Positions 55,314 through 64,000 of a stretch of 64,000 nt of DNA are shown here, piece after piece. Below the pieces are notes generated by a model, which was not told the DNA's origin, did not search any database, and saw only the letters and a program-made list of their open reading frames with translations. Source of the stretch: Planctomycetota bacterium (lineage in GTDB: Bacteria; Planctomycetota; Phycisphaerae; Phycisphaerales; SM1A02); NCBI GenBank assembly GCA_003671025.1, contig QWPW01000001.1, positions 140,379 to 204,378 on the forward strand, in the 5' to 3' direction. The position numbers were made by a program, and so were the translations under genes. Every line of letters starts with the position of its first letter. The first letter of the stretch is position 1.

Positions 55314-55358
55314 AAAAAAAATCACCGTCCGGCGCGCTCCGACACGCTCCGGACGGTG
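55314..55358 (-). terminator. Intrinsic terminator facing the minus strand
   Basis: CACCGTCCGG (55323-55332) and CCGGACGGTG (55349-55358) form a perfect 10-bp stem. Read on the minus strand, the stem is followed at once by A and then eight Ts (55321-55314). On the plus strand there is no U-tract. It therefore ends a minus-strand transcript coming from 55359 or beyond, where I can assign no gene. Confidence 0.82.
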
Positions 55359-55641
55359 CCATCGCCGCTCACGAAGAACGGCGAATTGATTGTGTGCCGT
55401 GCAAGTCTCAGACGGGACTTGCGTCTCGTCGAGGCCGTACGGCCGTGTGTCGTGTGGCGGGACATCGGGGAGGACTCGGATTCGGCAAGCGACGTTGAAG
55501 CCGTTGACGCAGAGACCTTCGCTGCCAAGGCGCAAGGTACCGAAATCGGTCGTGCGCGGTCAACGGCAAATTTGTAGTTTGTGAGTGCTCCTGCACAACG
55601 CGTTCGGCGCGGCGCACTCCTCGAAGGTCTTCTCACGCTGC
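55359..55641 (-). other. Unassigned region, candidate minus-strand small RNA or small gene
   Basis: No convincing protein. Minus-strand frames are Arg/Pro-rich and lack a ribosome site; one 46-codon frame ending at 55322 is basic but unrecognised. Local structure includes the perfect palindrome GGCCGTACGGCC and CAAGTC...GACTTG hairpins near 55400-55445. It does not match tmRNA, RNase P RNA or 6S RNA hallmarks that I can recall. Confidence 0.35.
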
Positions 55642-56229
55642 ATGGCTGATCACCGCACAATTTCGTCCTGTAACAACTTCTGCGTATCGCCGACCCCCGT
55701 TGAAGTGGTCGAAACGCGGGTTTCTCCCGTCGATGGGGCCTGGCTCGAGGTCGCGGTCGCGGTGGTCTTTCGCCATTCGCGTGGTGGGGTAATCGAGTTT
55801 TTGGCCTCGCGCCGTCACCTCGGGGCGGTTCAGGGCGGGCTGTGGGAGTTCCCCGGCGGGAAGATCGAGCGGGGCGAAAGCGCGGTCGATGCAGCGTTGC
55901 GCGAGCTCGCCGAGGAAGTCGGCCTGACGGCGAAGGCGGTGATCGCTCCTCCAACGCCGCTCATCGTGGTGACGCATGTGGAAGACTCGCATTGCCCCGA
56001 ACGCGCGGTCCGTTTGCACGCCTTCTTAGTCGAGGTGAATGCGGATGCGGTCGCGAGACCGATCGGTGCTGCGGAGGTTGGTTGGATGTCGAGTGCGCAG
56101 CTGCGCGAACTGGCATGGCCGCGCGCGAATGCGGCGATCAACGCGGCGCTGTTTGATTGGTTGGCGCGCGTGAGTTGCGAAATCACAACCAACGGCGATC
56201 ATGGCCGTTCATGCAACGCCGCACATTGA
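55642..56229 (+). CDS. NUDIX hydrolase, MutT type
   Basis: Hydrolyses nucleoside diphosphate-X compounds; MutT cleans 8-oxo-dGTP. The complete Nudix box GKIERGESAVDAALRELAEE (then VGL) matches GX5EX7REUXEEXGU, and GLWEFPGGK precedes it as in MutT. The start at ATG 55642 is likely; the frame extends to 55585. The 3' end overlaps the next gene by 19 bases. Confidence 0.9.
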   Translation: MADHRTISSCNNFCVSPTPVEVVETRVSPVDGAWLEVAVAVVFRHSRGGVIEFLASRRHLGAVQGGLWEFPGGKIERGESAVDAALRELAEEVGLTAKAVIAPPTPLIVVTHVEDSHCPERAVRLHAFLVEVNADAVARPIGAAEVGWMSSAQLRELAWPRANAAINAALFDWLARVSCEITTNGDHGRSCNAAH

Positions 56230-56912
56230 TCCTCATCGGTTCCTCCTCGCTCGTCATGTGTTCTGCACTCACGCTTCCGCTGCACGCGGAAGCGTTTCGC
56301 TATGTGCCAAGTTCGGAAGTGCTTCCGCTGGCGATTGAGCCGCTCGCAATTCAGGCGGAGTCTGGCGGATCCACCACGGCGCAGCCAGCGCAAGAGGTCG
56401 CTGCAACTGCTCAGGAGATGCCAGCGAGTGCGACGAGCGCGAAACAGTTCGGCGATGCAGACAGCACGCAATTCGAAGTGAGCGCGCAAGTGGCGTTTGA
56501 TTTCCACGGTACGACGCTCGGCGTTCTCGATGCCGGAGTCAACTGGTTCGTCGCATCGAGTGTTTCGGTGGGCTTGTTCGCCGAAGGCGTGTACGCATCG
56601 CAAACTCCTGACGACGCGCTCGGTGGTGGCGGTGGAGTGCTCTTGCGCTGGCACTTTGTGCGCGAAGAAAAACTCTCACTTTTCGTCGAAGCAGGATGCG
56701 GATTGCTCTTCCTCGACAACCCTGTTCCCACGGATGGCAGCGAAACAAACTTCACGCCGCGCGCTGCGTTTGGTGCGACGTTTGCGATGAGCGACACCAC
56801 CCGATTGGTCGCGCGCGTCGGCTGGCTTCACCTCTCCAACGCACAAACTGATTCGACGAATCCAGGCTTGGACACGCTCGCCATTGGACTCGGACTTTCG
56901 TTCGATTTCTGA
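56211..56912 (+). CDS. PagL-like lipid A deacylase / acyloxyacyl hydrolase family
   Basis: Outer-membrane beta-barrel. A signal peptide (TLILIGSSSLVMCSALTLPL) and a Gln/Ala-rich linker of about 55 residues precede strands such as VSVGLFAEGVYASQ and FVEAGCGLLFLDNPV. The C-terminal motif WLHLSNAQTDSTNPGLDTLA matches the PagL pattern with the catalytic His-Ser pair (HLSNA) and NPG. PagL removes the 3-O-linked acyl chain of lipid A. The linker is unusual for the family. The ATG at 56211 is in the end of mutT. Confidence 0.75.
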   Translation: MQRRTLILIGSSSLVMCSALTLPLHAEAFRYVPSSEVLPLAIEPLAIQAESGGSTTAQPAQEVAATAQEMPASATSAKQFGDADSTQFEVSAQVAFDFHGTTLGVLDAGVNWFVASSVSVGLFAEGVYASQTPDDALGGGGGVLLRWHFVREEKLSLFVEAGCGLLFLDNPVPTDGSETNFTPRAAFGATFAMSDTTRLVARVGWLHLSNAQTDSTNPGLDTLAIGLGLSFDF

Positions 56913-56914
56913 GC

Positions 56915-56940
56915 GCTACTGATAGCCGCTACTGATAGCC
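56915..56940. repeat. 13-bp direct repeat between convergent genes
   Basis: GCTACTGATAGCC occurs twice in tandem, covering the galE stop codon. The unit is not a multiple of three, but the galE stop lies in the first copy met by the ribosome, so copy number changes beyond it are neutral. Confidence 0.85.
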
Positions 56941-57972
56941 ACATGGATTGGCTTGCATCCAATTCCATGCGCTCGACACGATTGAATCGAGTTCAGTGTG
57001 TTGCGCGTGCCAGTGCAGATCGCGCGTGATCGCGCGCGCATCGGCAAAGAGTTGCGCCGGATCTCCCGCGCGACGAGTGCCAATCCGTTCAGGGATGCGA
57101 TGTCCCGTGATGCGACGACAACTCTCAATCACTTCGCGCACGGAGTGGCCGCGGCCAGTGCCGACATTCCACGCGTGAAACTCGCCGCCTTGCAGCGCGC
57201 TGATCGCCTTGATGTGCGCATCAACGAGATCCTCGACATGAACGTAATCACGAACGCACGTGCCATCGTGCGTGGGGTAGTCGGTTCCAAAGATCATTAC
57301 TGACTCGCGTGTGTTGGCGGCGACTTCCAGCGCGAGCGGGATGAGATGCGACTCGGGTCGATGATCTTCGCCCACGCGCAGCGCTCGATCCGCACCAGCC
57401 ACGTTGAAGTAGCGCAGCGCAATCGCCGCCAGCGGATTCGCGTCATTGGCACGGGCGCATTCGGCGCGCAGAATTTCCTCGAATTGCAGTTTCGATCGTC
57501 CGTAGGGATTGATCGGCAGCTGCAACAAACTCTCTTGGATGGGAATGTTCTCGCTCGCGGGTTCGCCGTACGTCGCGCAGGTCGATGAGAAAACAATCTT
57601 GCGCACATCGCTCGCGCACATGGCATTGAGCAGCGAGATGCCGCCGACCACGTTGTTGGTGAAGTACTCGAGCGGCCGCTCCATACTCTCGCCCACATAG
57701 GCCAACGCCGCGAAGTGCATGACGATTTCGGTTGCGCTCGCGCGCATGACTTCGCACAGTTTCGCGGTGTCATCCAAGGCGCATTCGACGAAGCAAAATC
57801 GCGCGCCACCAACACGCGCGAGTTGCGCGATCGCGCCGCGATTGCCTCGCGAAAGGTTGTCGATCACGGTGACCGCGTGACCATCGTCGAGCAGACGAAT
57901 TGCCGCATGCGAACCGATGTAACCCGCGCCGCCGGTCACGAGGATGTTCGGTTGCGAGTGGGGTGTTTGCAT
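56929..57972 (-). CDS. galE: UDP-glucose 4-epimerase
   Basis: Interconverts UDP-glucose and UDP-galactose for surface polysaccharides. An extended short-chain dehydrogenase: NAD-binding VTGGAGYIGSH, the catalytic YxxxK in NPYGRSKLQFE, the serine/threonine in VFSSTCATYGEP, and the GalE-specific RYFNVAGAD and DYVHVEDLVDAH. Length 347. Close to the CapD-type gene at 58485, to which it is divergent. Confidence 0.94.
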   Translation of the reverse strand: MQTPHSQPNILVTGGAGYIGSHAAIRLLDDGHAVTVIDNLSRGNRGAIAQLARVGGARFCFVECALDDTAKLCEVMRASATEIVMHFAALAYVGESMERPLEYFTNNVVGGISLLNAMCASDVRKIVFSSTCATYGEPASENIPIQESLLQLPINPYGRSKLQFEEILRAECARANDANPLAAIALRYFNVAGADRALRVGEDHRPESHLIPLALEVAANTRESVMIFGTDYPTHDGTCVRDYVHVEDLVDAHIKAISALQGGEFHAWNVGTGRGHSVREVIESCRRITGHRIPERIGTRRAGDPAQLFADARAITRDLHWHAQHTELDSIVSSAWNWMQANPCGYQ

Positions 57973-58484
57973 CAGAGGTGGTTTCGCGATCCATTGCGGT
58001 CGGTGGTGACGGAGGCTCGAGGCTGGCGAGGTTTAGAGGGCTGAGCGGGTCGTTTCCGAGATTAACGCGAGGGCGGGAATATGGTCGAGGGCTTACAGCG
58101 CTGCGCGGACAAAGCCCGATTTGCGCGAATCGAAGCGGCGATGTGCGGGGTTCTCAAGGCGTATGTCAGAAGGCGCGCGCAAATCGTAACCGAGTGCCCG
58201 ATGACTTTAGCGCCCTCGCTTTCGTGAGCGACTCGAGGCGAGTGTGTGTTGACAGTTGCGTCTCAACGAATGCGGTCATCGAAGGGCATGAGCTTGCGGG
58301 ATCAACAAAACAATCCGCCCATCGGATGCGCTCTCCCGGCGACACCGTTCACTCACCCCAATCGCAACGGAATGCCTGCAGATCAACGCGTGGTCGGCCG
58401 ATAGCCCTGTGAGTAAATGACCCGCGCACACCGCGCACACCGCACACGCCGCACACCCCTCTCAGGCCGAACTCAGGAACCGAC
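57973..58484. other. Divergent spacer between galE and the nucleotide-sugar enzyme gene
   Basis: About 510 bases. I see no credible gene; the one long open frame is Arg/Ser-rich and lacks a ribosome site. Near its end (about 58421-58458) is a degenerate 8-10-bp repeat of the type CACACCGCG. Promoters for both flanking genes should lie here but none is clear. Confidence 0.55.
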
Positions 58485-59975
58485 ATGCGCACCACCGCCA
58501 TCATCATTGGTCCCCGCGCCGCGTGCGTCATGCTCGAGGGTCAATTGGCTCAACTTCCAACGCCGCCGGTCGTGCTCGGTTACGTCGTGACCGGCGCGGC
58601 AACAGTCGCGTTCGCCGCGACCGATGACATTGCGACTCCAACATTGGGAACCCTCGACGAACTTGAGGCGGTTTGCGCCACGCGTCGACCCGCGCTCGCG
58701 TTGGTGGTTCTCCCTGCGCCGATGTGTGAATTGCTACTTTCAGTGCGCACACGATTGCGTCGACTTGGTGTTGCCGATCGCTACATGCCCACGCTTGAAG
58801 ATCAACTCGCAGGCGTCGGCCCGCGCACCGAAGTCGACGTTGATTTGCAACGACTCATCGGTCGCGCGCCACGCACGCTCGATGAAGCTGCGATTCGCGC
58901 AGTCGTTGGCGGGCGGACTGTGATGGTCACTGGCGCAGGTGGTTCCATCGGCAGTGAACTCTGCCGCATCATCGCGCGCTATGAACCAGGCAAGATTGTC
59001 TTTGTGGAACGCAGCGAAAACGCGCTCTTTGAGATCGATCGTCAAATCGCGCGTCGCTATCCCAACCTTCCTCGGCGCGCTGCGCTTCATGATGTGGTGG
59101 ACGCGCAAGCGACGCTCGAACTCTTCCGCGAAGAAGAACCCGACATCGTGTTTCACGCGGCTGCGCACAAACACGTTCCCATGATGGAAGATCATCCTAG
59201 CCTTGCGGTCGACAACAATTTGTTCGGCACCAAGAGCGCGGTTGACGCGGCCATCGCAGTGGGCGCAGAGCGATTCGTGATGGTGTCGACTGACAAGGCC
59301 GTGCATCCCACATCGATCATGGGTTCGACCAAACGTCTCGCCGAGCTTTATGTGCAACACGTCAATCGCGCGAGTTCGACCGCGTGTTCACTGGTGCGCT
59401 TTGGAAATGTCTTAGGAAGCTCAGGCTCGGTGCTCGAAACATGGAAGCGCCAGATTGCTGACGGCGGACCGGTGACTGTGACCGATCCACGCATGACGCG
59501 ATACTTCATGTCGATTCCGGAAGCGGCGAGTCTGGTGATTCAAGCCGCGGCGCTCACCGATCGATCGGTCTCGTCTGGCGAAGTCTTCGTGCTCGATATG
59601 GGTGAGCCGTTTCGCGTCGTCGATCTCGCCGCGCGATTCATTGAGATGCACGGACTCACCGCGATCTTTCCCGGGACTTCCGCGCGAGGAACCCATGCGG
59701 GCGAAATCGAAGTCGCCTACACCGGCATTCGCCCAGGCGAAAAGTTGTACGAAGAACTCGCGCTCGACGCCGAAGTGATTCACGAAACCCGTCACCCTGA
59801 TATTCGCAGCTGGGGTCTTCCGATGCCCGACGCCGCGTGGGTTAACGCGATGGTCGCAACACTCGAGCCCAACCGTCGCTCGCGCGACGCTGCGAAAGTT
59901 GCCGCGCTTGTTCGTGAACTTGTTCCCGAGCGCGCGCATGCGGACACGGTGAACGCGCCGGCTGCTGCGGCGTGA
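58485..59975 (+). CDS. FlaA1/CapD-type UDP-sugar dehydratase/epimerase
   Basis: Polysaccharide biosynthesis enzyme of the UDP-GlcNAc 4,6-dehydratase group. The N-terminal 130 residues resemble the nucleotide-binding part of membrane CapD/WbpM proteins but without their membrane helices. The catalytic half begins TVMVTGAGGSIGSELCRIIA and has HAAAHKHVPMMEDHP, VMVSTDKAVHPTSIMGSTKR (the Lys/Thr-based SMxxK-type site), and the GEVFVLDMGEPFRVVDLA segment. Length 496. Probable role: making a bacillosamine- or QuiNAc-type sugar for O-antigen or glycoprotein. The ATG follows AGGAACC. Confidence 0.88.
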   Translation: MRTTAIIIGPRAACVMLEGQLAQLPTPPVVLGYVVTGAATVAFAATDDIATPTLGTLDELEAVCATRRPALALVVLPAPMCELLLSVRTRLRRLGVADRYMPTLEDQLAGVGPRTEVDVDLQRLIGRAPRTLDEAAIRAVVGGRTVMVTGAGGSIGSELCRIIARYEPGKIVFVERSENALFEIDRQIARRYPNLPRRAALHDVVDAQATLELFREEEPDIVFHAAAHKHVPMMEDHPSLAVDNNLFGTKSAVDAAIAVGAERFVMVSTDKAVHPTSIMGSTKRLAELYVQHVNRASSTACSLVRFGNVLGSSGSVLETWKRQIADGGPVTVTDPRMTRYFMSIPEAASLVIQAAALTDRSVSSGEVFVLDMGEPFRVVDLAARFIEMHGLTAIFPGTSARGTHAGEIEVAYTGIRPGEKLYEELALDAEVIHETRHPDIRSWGLPMPDAAWVNAMVATLEPNRRSRDAAKVAALVRELVPERAHADTVNAPAAAA

Positions 59976-60017
59976 GACCAGTCTTCGAATGATCAATCAA
60001 ACGCGACTCGCGCTGCC

Positions 60018-61496
60018 TCAGCGCAGCGGTGTTGGCGAGAGCTTCACCATCTCGCGGCTTGGCATCTTGAGCGCGACGACGCATCCCATCGCGGCTACGC
60101 ATGCGCCACCGAGCATCGCCGCACCAATCGCCACTGAGAGCGGTTGCCCTGTCGCGCGCACGACTTCAACGATGCACGCCGCGAAGGCCACGCCCACGGC
60201 GCCGCCAACTTGGCGAAATGTCTGCATCACGCCGGAAACTTGTCCGCGCATGTTGTCAGGCGCGCGTGAAAGTGCATCGGTGTTTGCGGGCGACATGATG
60301 AACGCGACACCCGCACCGAGGAACACCATGCCGACAGCGATGACCGGGTATTGCTCGAACACGCAGCCCGCGCTCCACACAACAAATCCCATGGTTGCCA
60401 GCGGAGTGCCGATGCGAGCGAGTGGGCGCACGCCGCGACGGTCGTATTGTCGTCCCGCGACTTGCGCAAGAAAGATCACCGGGACGAGCATGGGCATCAA
60501 ACTCGCACCCGCTTGCGAAGGTGTGAAGTGCAGCACGTCCTGCGCGTAGATGGATCCTTCGACGATGATCCCCGCCATCGCAAATTGCATGATGCCAATC
60601 AGCAGCGCGTCGGCGAGCAGCGCACGATCATGAAAGAGCGAGAGCGCGATGAGTGGTCGTGCAAGACGAAACTGCCGGCGCACGAATACGCCGCAGAGCG
60701 CAACGCCACCGAGCAACGCGATGATGTAAGGCAGCGAAAAGATGCGCTGCGCGCCATCCGCATCAGGATGGCTTCCGTCTTGCAACGCGACGATGAACAG
60801 CGGCAATCCAACGACTAAGAGCAGCGCCGAGAGAATGTCGAAACTGCGATCGGCGTTTTTCTGATTCGCGGGTCGCGCATAGAGCGTCAACAGCAACGCC
60901 GCCAAGGCGATCGGCAAGTTGATTGAAAACACATAACGCCAACCGAGATGCTCAGTGACCAAGCCGCCGATCACGGGCCCGAGCGCGAAGAACGTCATGG
61001 GAATTCCGATGTAAATCCCCATCGCCTTGCCGCGCTCACCTGGGGCAAAGCTGTCGATGACGATTGACGCGGACGCGGGTTGCATGAGCGCGGCGCCAAC
61101 TCCTTGCAAGACACGACCCACCAACAAGAATTGAAAGCTGTCAGCGATCGCGCACAACGCACTTGCTGCAGCGAAGAGAATCACGCCCGTCGTGAACGCA
61201 CTGCGCTTGCCCATCATGTCGCCGACACGACCACCAATCGCCATGAGCGCTGCGAGCGCGATGAGGTAGGCATTGGCAATCCAATTGGCGCCGTTGGCAT
61301 CGATGTGAAAATCGTTGCTGATCGCAGGTCCCGCAACCGCGGTCACCGTGATGTCGACGAAGATCATCGACAGACTTCCAGTCATCGCCAACAGAATTAA
61401 CCAACGACGCGGAGTCGGTGTCGAGAGCGAAGGTGTGGACTGCTGCGTCAAGTGGGGGGAATCGAAGGGTTTATTGCGCAGGGCGCATTCATGCAT
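60018..61496 (-). CDS. MFS drug/proton antiporter, DHA2 (EmrB/QacA) family
   Basis: Fourteen-helix exporter. First helix WLILLAMTGSLSMIFVDITV with the family's D-x-T-x-V-x-VA pattern (VDITVTAVAGP), motif A-like GGRVGDMMGKR, motif C GIYIGIPMTFFALGPVIGG, and a C-terminal MSPANTDALSRAPDNMRGQV. Length about 490. The frame continues to a TTG at 61520; I prefer ATG 61496. The substrate cannot be predicted. It converges on the nucleotide-sugar enzyme gene. Confidence 0.9.
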   Translation of the reverse strand: MHECALRNKPFDSPHLTQQSTPSLSTPTPRRWLILLAMTGSLSMIFVDITVTAVAGPAISNDFHIDANGANWIANAYLIALAALMAIGGRVGDMMGKRSAFTTGVILFAAASALCAIADSFQFLLVGRVLQGVGAALMQPASASIVIDSFAPGERGKAMGIYIGIPMTFFALGPVIGGLVTEHLGWRYVFSINLPIALAALLLTLYARPANQKNADRSFDILSALLLVVGLPLFIVALQDGSHPDADGAQRIFSLPYIIALLGGVALCGVFVRRQFRLARPLIALSLFHDRALLADALLIGIMQFAMAGIIVEGSIYAQDVLHFTPSQAGASLMPMLVPVIFLAQVAGRQYDRRGVRPLARIGTPLATMGFVVWSAGCVFEQYPVIAVGMVFLGAGVAFIMSPANTDALSRAPDNMRGQVSGVMQTFRQVGGAVGVAFAACIVEVVRATGQPLSVAIGAAMLGGACVAAMGCVVALKMPSREMVKLSPTPLR

Positions 61497-61790
61497 TCGC
61501 GCATGGTGGTTGTCCCTCAAATGCGCGCGACTAGCGTACCCAACCGACGCGGTGCGCAGGATTCAACAGCGCTCGACGTGAGCAGACTGCCCAACTCTGA
61601 ATCGCGTTGCGCATCAACACGCGATCAGTCGCGTGGTGGTGAACGCGGTCCCTTCGCGTGCACCATTGATCGAGATTCGGGCGACTCATCGGTAGCCGAT
61701 TGAGCGCGACGCGGATACAACACATGCATGCAATTGAAACCATCATTCACCGTGTTGTCGCCATGGAGCGACACTCCGAGTTCCGCACGC

Positions 61791-64000
61791 ATGACCACTC
61801 TTTCCCTGGCAATGGTGGCGTCGCTGATTGCTCTGACTTGCAACGACTTCGCGCGCTCCGCGCCGCAAGCACCGCCCGCCGCCGCAGCTCCTGCAGCAGC
61901 GGCGACCGCGCCGACATCCGCGTGGCCGCAAACGACTCAATCCGATGGGCGCGGATACAAGATGTACGAGCCGCAGTTTGAATCGCTCGATGGAAGCGAT
62001 CTCAAGATGTCCGCCGCGGTGGAAGTTGCGATAAGCAACGGTTCGGTGCGACGAGGCATCGCGCTCATGACCGCGCAAGCAGTCGCCGCCGATGTGCCGG
62101 GCGAGATGGAAGTCAACACCATCAATGTCACTGACTTGATGTTTGGCACTGCCGATGATCAGCAAGCCGCGCAAGCGCTCGCGAAGGCGCTGAACGGACT
62201 CGCGTTCACCGTCGATCGCTCCACCCTCATCTCAGACATGAAGCTGAGCAACGCGACATCATCAACCACCGCGGGGATTTCCAACACGCCGCCGACGTTT
62301 GTGTATTCAGCGACCGCCGCAGTGTTGGTCACCATCGACGGCACGCCGATTCAAGTTCCTGCAGGCAGCGACGGTTGGATGTACGTCCACAACACGCCGT
62401 TCACAGTGCTCATCTCTCCGACGAGCGCGTGGTACGTGCAAGTCGGAGCATCAACGTGGATGAGTTCGGCCACGCAGAGCGGTCCCTTCACTGTCGCCAC
62501 GGCGCCGCCAGCAAGTGCGATTGCCGCACTGGGAACTGCGCCTGATCCGCAGCAAACGTTGGGCTCGACCACGACTTCGCCGACGGCAACCAAGCCCGCT
62601 CCGAAGGCGACCAAGACGCCGAGCAATGTAATCATCGCGACGCAACCAACGGTGTTGATCGCCACGGCCGGCGCACCCGCGTTGCAAGCTGCGGGAACTG
62701 GCATGTCGGAAGTCACGAACTCGAACGTGCTGTTGTTGCAGACGACCACTCCTTCGCAGTGGTGGACGATTGCAGCGGGGCGATGGTTCCGCGCTCCCGC
62801 GCTCACTGGCCCATGGACGTTCGTCGCACCGACGGCGCTGCCGGCGAGTTTTCAATCGCTTCCCGCGCGCAGCACATTAGTTGCGGCACGAGCGAGTGTT
62901 CCTGGAACAGTCGAGTCGATGGATGCCGTGGTGGCCGCTCGTGAAGTGCGCACCGTGACGGTCCGCGCTGATGCGTCGTGCCCACTTACCTACAAAGGGA
63001 ATCCGCAGTTTGTTCCGGTGGCGGGATTGACTGGTCACGCAATGCAGTACGCAACGAATGCGTCAGATCCTGTGCTTCAGGTTGCAGCAAAGAGCAAGGA
63101 CGATGGCGACGCGAGCGGAGCATCCACCTATCTGTGTTGCTCAGGCGGAGCGTGGTTCGCCGCGACGACACCGACAGGGCCATGGGCGGTGACCGACAGC
63201 ATTCCGCGCGAAATCTACGATATTCCAGCGGCATGCCCCGATTATTCGGCGACCTATGTCGAGGTCTACGGCAGCACGCGCGATCCGAGTACCAACGCGC
63301 TCACCAGCGTGACCTTCGGATTTAGCGGTGGCTACCTCGGCACGTATGTCAATCAAGGCGCACCTGTTTTCGGAACTGGTTACGACTACAACGCGGCAAG
63401 CACTGGCGCGGCGCCAACGGTCGACACCTATCAGGCGTATCCATCAACCTATGACGCCGCTGTTTCCTACGACGGTCAAACGGGTACGTACTCGCCGCCG
63501 TTGTGGAACGACAACTATGCCTACGCCTCTCCGTGGATCCAACCGCAATACCTCACCAATGGCTGGGACGGTTGGGGTTGGTGCGGCGGTTGGAACTCAG
63601 GTTGGGGTTGGGGTTGGAACTCGCAAGGCGATTGGAATCACTGGAGCTCGTGGTGGAATCATTTCAATCCCTACTGGAATCCCACTTGGCAGAACGGCTG
63701 GGGTCACGACAATCGCATGTACGGGGCTGCGCGCGGTGACAACGCGGTCGCAGGTTACGCCGCACATAACGCAGTGAACGCAAGCGATGATTGGAATCGT
63801 TGGAACTCAAACGGTCGCGTCGGAGCTGAGCCGCAACGCTGGGCATCGAACGCAACCAACGCTGGAGAAAATCCAGCGTGGCAACGATGGGATGATGACG
63901 ATCGCGCCGCGGCTGCCGCGCGCGCGACTGACGGAAATGTTGCCAACGGTGCTGCAGGAACGTTCAATCGCAACACTTCCTATGGCTACAACAGCGTGGG
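61791..64000 (+). CDS. Secreted Trp/Gly/Asn-rich protein, carbohydrate-binding V/XII-like (3' end outside window)
   Basis: An open frame of 736 codons that runs off the end. A signal-like N-terminus (LSLAMVASLIALTCNDFARS) leads to a Pro/Ala linker, then a domain with FTVDRSTLISDMKLS. Two related modules follow: WWTIAAGRWFRAPALTGPWT and a second beginning YLCCSGGAWFAATTPTGPW with IYDIPAACPDYSATYVEVYG. The latter matches the 'GxWFxxxxxxGPW ... Y-V-x-VYGST' pattern of proteins annotated as carbohydrate-binding family V/XII. The tail is extremely Trp/Gly/Asn-rich (GWDGWGWCGGWNSGWGWGWN). Probably surface or secreted; function unknown. Confidence 0.78.
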   Translation, partial: MTTLSLAMVASLIALTCNDFARSAPQAPPAAAAPAAAATAPTSAWPQTTQSDGRGYKMYEPQFESLDGSDLKMSAAVEVAISNGSVRRGIALMTAQAVAADVPGEMEVNTINVTDLMFGTADDQQAAQALAKALNGLAFTVDRSTLISDMKLSNATSSTTAGISNTPPTFVYSATAAVLVTIDGTPIQVPAGSDGWMYVHNTPFTVLISPTSAWYVQVGASTWMSSATQSGPFTVATAPPASAIAALGTAPDPQQTLGSTTTSPTATKPAPKATKTPSNVIIATQPTVLIATAGAPALQAAGTGMSEVTNSNVLLLQTTTPSQWWTIAAGRWFRAPALTGPWTFVAPTALPASFQSLPARSTLVAARASVPGTVESMDAVVAAREVRTVTVRADASCPLTYKGNPQFVPVAGLTGHAMQYATNASDPVLQVAAKSKDDGDASGASTYLCCSGGAWFAATTPTGPWAVTDSIPREIYDIPAACPDYSATYVEVYGSTRDPSTNALTSVTFGFSGGYLGTYVNQGAPVFGTGYDYNAASTGAAPTVDTYQAYPSTYDAAVSYDGQTGTYSPPLWNDNYAYASPWIQPQYLTNGWDGWGWCGGWNSGWGWGWNSQGDWNHWSSWWNHFNPYWNPTWQNGWGHDNRMYGAARGDNAVAGYAAHNAVNASDDWNRWNSNGRVGAEPQRWASNATNAGENPAWQRWDDDDRAAAAARATDGNVANGAAGTFNRNTSYGYNSV

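Noticed and set aside
55322..55954. Minus-strand 210-codon frame ending at the orphan terminator
   Set aside because: It runs antisense through the Nudix box of mutT, is Arg/Pro-rich and has no ribosome site; the non-overlapping 46-codon end remains only a possibility.
57900..58412. Plus-strand 170-codon frame between galE and the CapD-type gene
   Set aside because: Starts inside galE on the opposite strand, Arg/Ser-rich, no ribosome site, no recognisable motif.

Overview
The window reads as a chromosomal segment of a flagellated, Gram-negative-type bacterium of the Planctomycetota, most likely Phycisphaerae. The evidence is the high-GC coding style, repeated CxxCGY-type zinc-ribbon membrane proteins, a planctomycete-type dockerin motif (NWGQGGPSDLNGDG), LPS export and modification genes (lptB, a PagL-like protein), and very frequent ATGA/GTGA/TTGA gene overlaps. 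This placement is an inference from protein character; no rRNA gene is present. I see no insertion sequence, prophage or CRISPR array.

Layout. 1-12 kb is housekeeping: recA with a long N-terminal extension, a repeat-rich 700-base spacer, tRNA-Leu(CAG), a NifS/IscS-type cysteine desulfurase, a secreted Trp-rich protein, pgi, tal, tyrS, and a cdaA-ybbR-like pair for c-di-AMP. 12-18 kb holds planctomycete hypotheticals: a lipoprotein, an RDD membrane protein and a large TPR membrane protein. From about 15.7 to 34.5 kb runs a motility block: TPR protein, small coiled protein, FlrB-like kinase, FlrC-like sigma-54 activator, flgB, flgC, fliE, fliF, fliG, fliH, fliI, fliJ, a MotE-like gene, fliK, flgD, a TIGR02530-like gene and flgE, closed by a strong terminator. 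A near-consensus sigma-54 promoter precedes fliE, and rpoN lies at 39.7 kb, so regulator, sigma factor and target are all in the window. 34.6-41.2 kb has a PIN/TRAM membrane protein, SRP RNA, dnaX, ybaB, recR and rpoN; the SRP RNA-dnaX-ybaB-recR order matches the classical scr-dnaX-yaaK-recR order of Bacillus. 41.5-47.7 kb has a class IV aminotransferase, a zinc-ribbon membrane protein, a MATE exporter, a degenerate medium-chain dehydrogenase, a HEAT lipoprotein and a metallo-beta-lactamase-fold hydrolase. 47.8-51.4 kb carries nuoD, nuoE, a small acidic protein and nuoF, followed by ybeY and a CorC/CNNM protein. 53.4-64 kb is mostly envelope: DUF4870, lptB, a PEGA lipoprotein, mutT, a PagL-like protein, galE, a FlaA1/CapD-type nucleotide-sugar enzyme, a DHA2 exporter and a partial Trp-rich secreted protein.

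Most notable observations: a hook-cap protein (FlgD) ending in a dockerin-type calcium motif; a complete programmed -1 frameshift signal in dnaX (A7 plus a 14-bp hairpin, with a stop two codons into the new frame); two in-frame tandem duplications that double catalytic segments of the flagellar kinase (81 bp) and the flagellar ATPase FliI (57 bp); a diadenylate cyclase with DLA/RHL in place of the canonical DGA/RHR motifs; and a DnaX without its four-cysteine zinc module. Short tandem repeats recur through the window, inside genes and between them.
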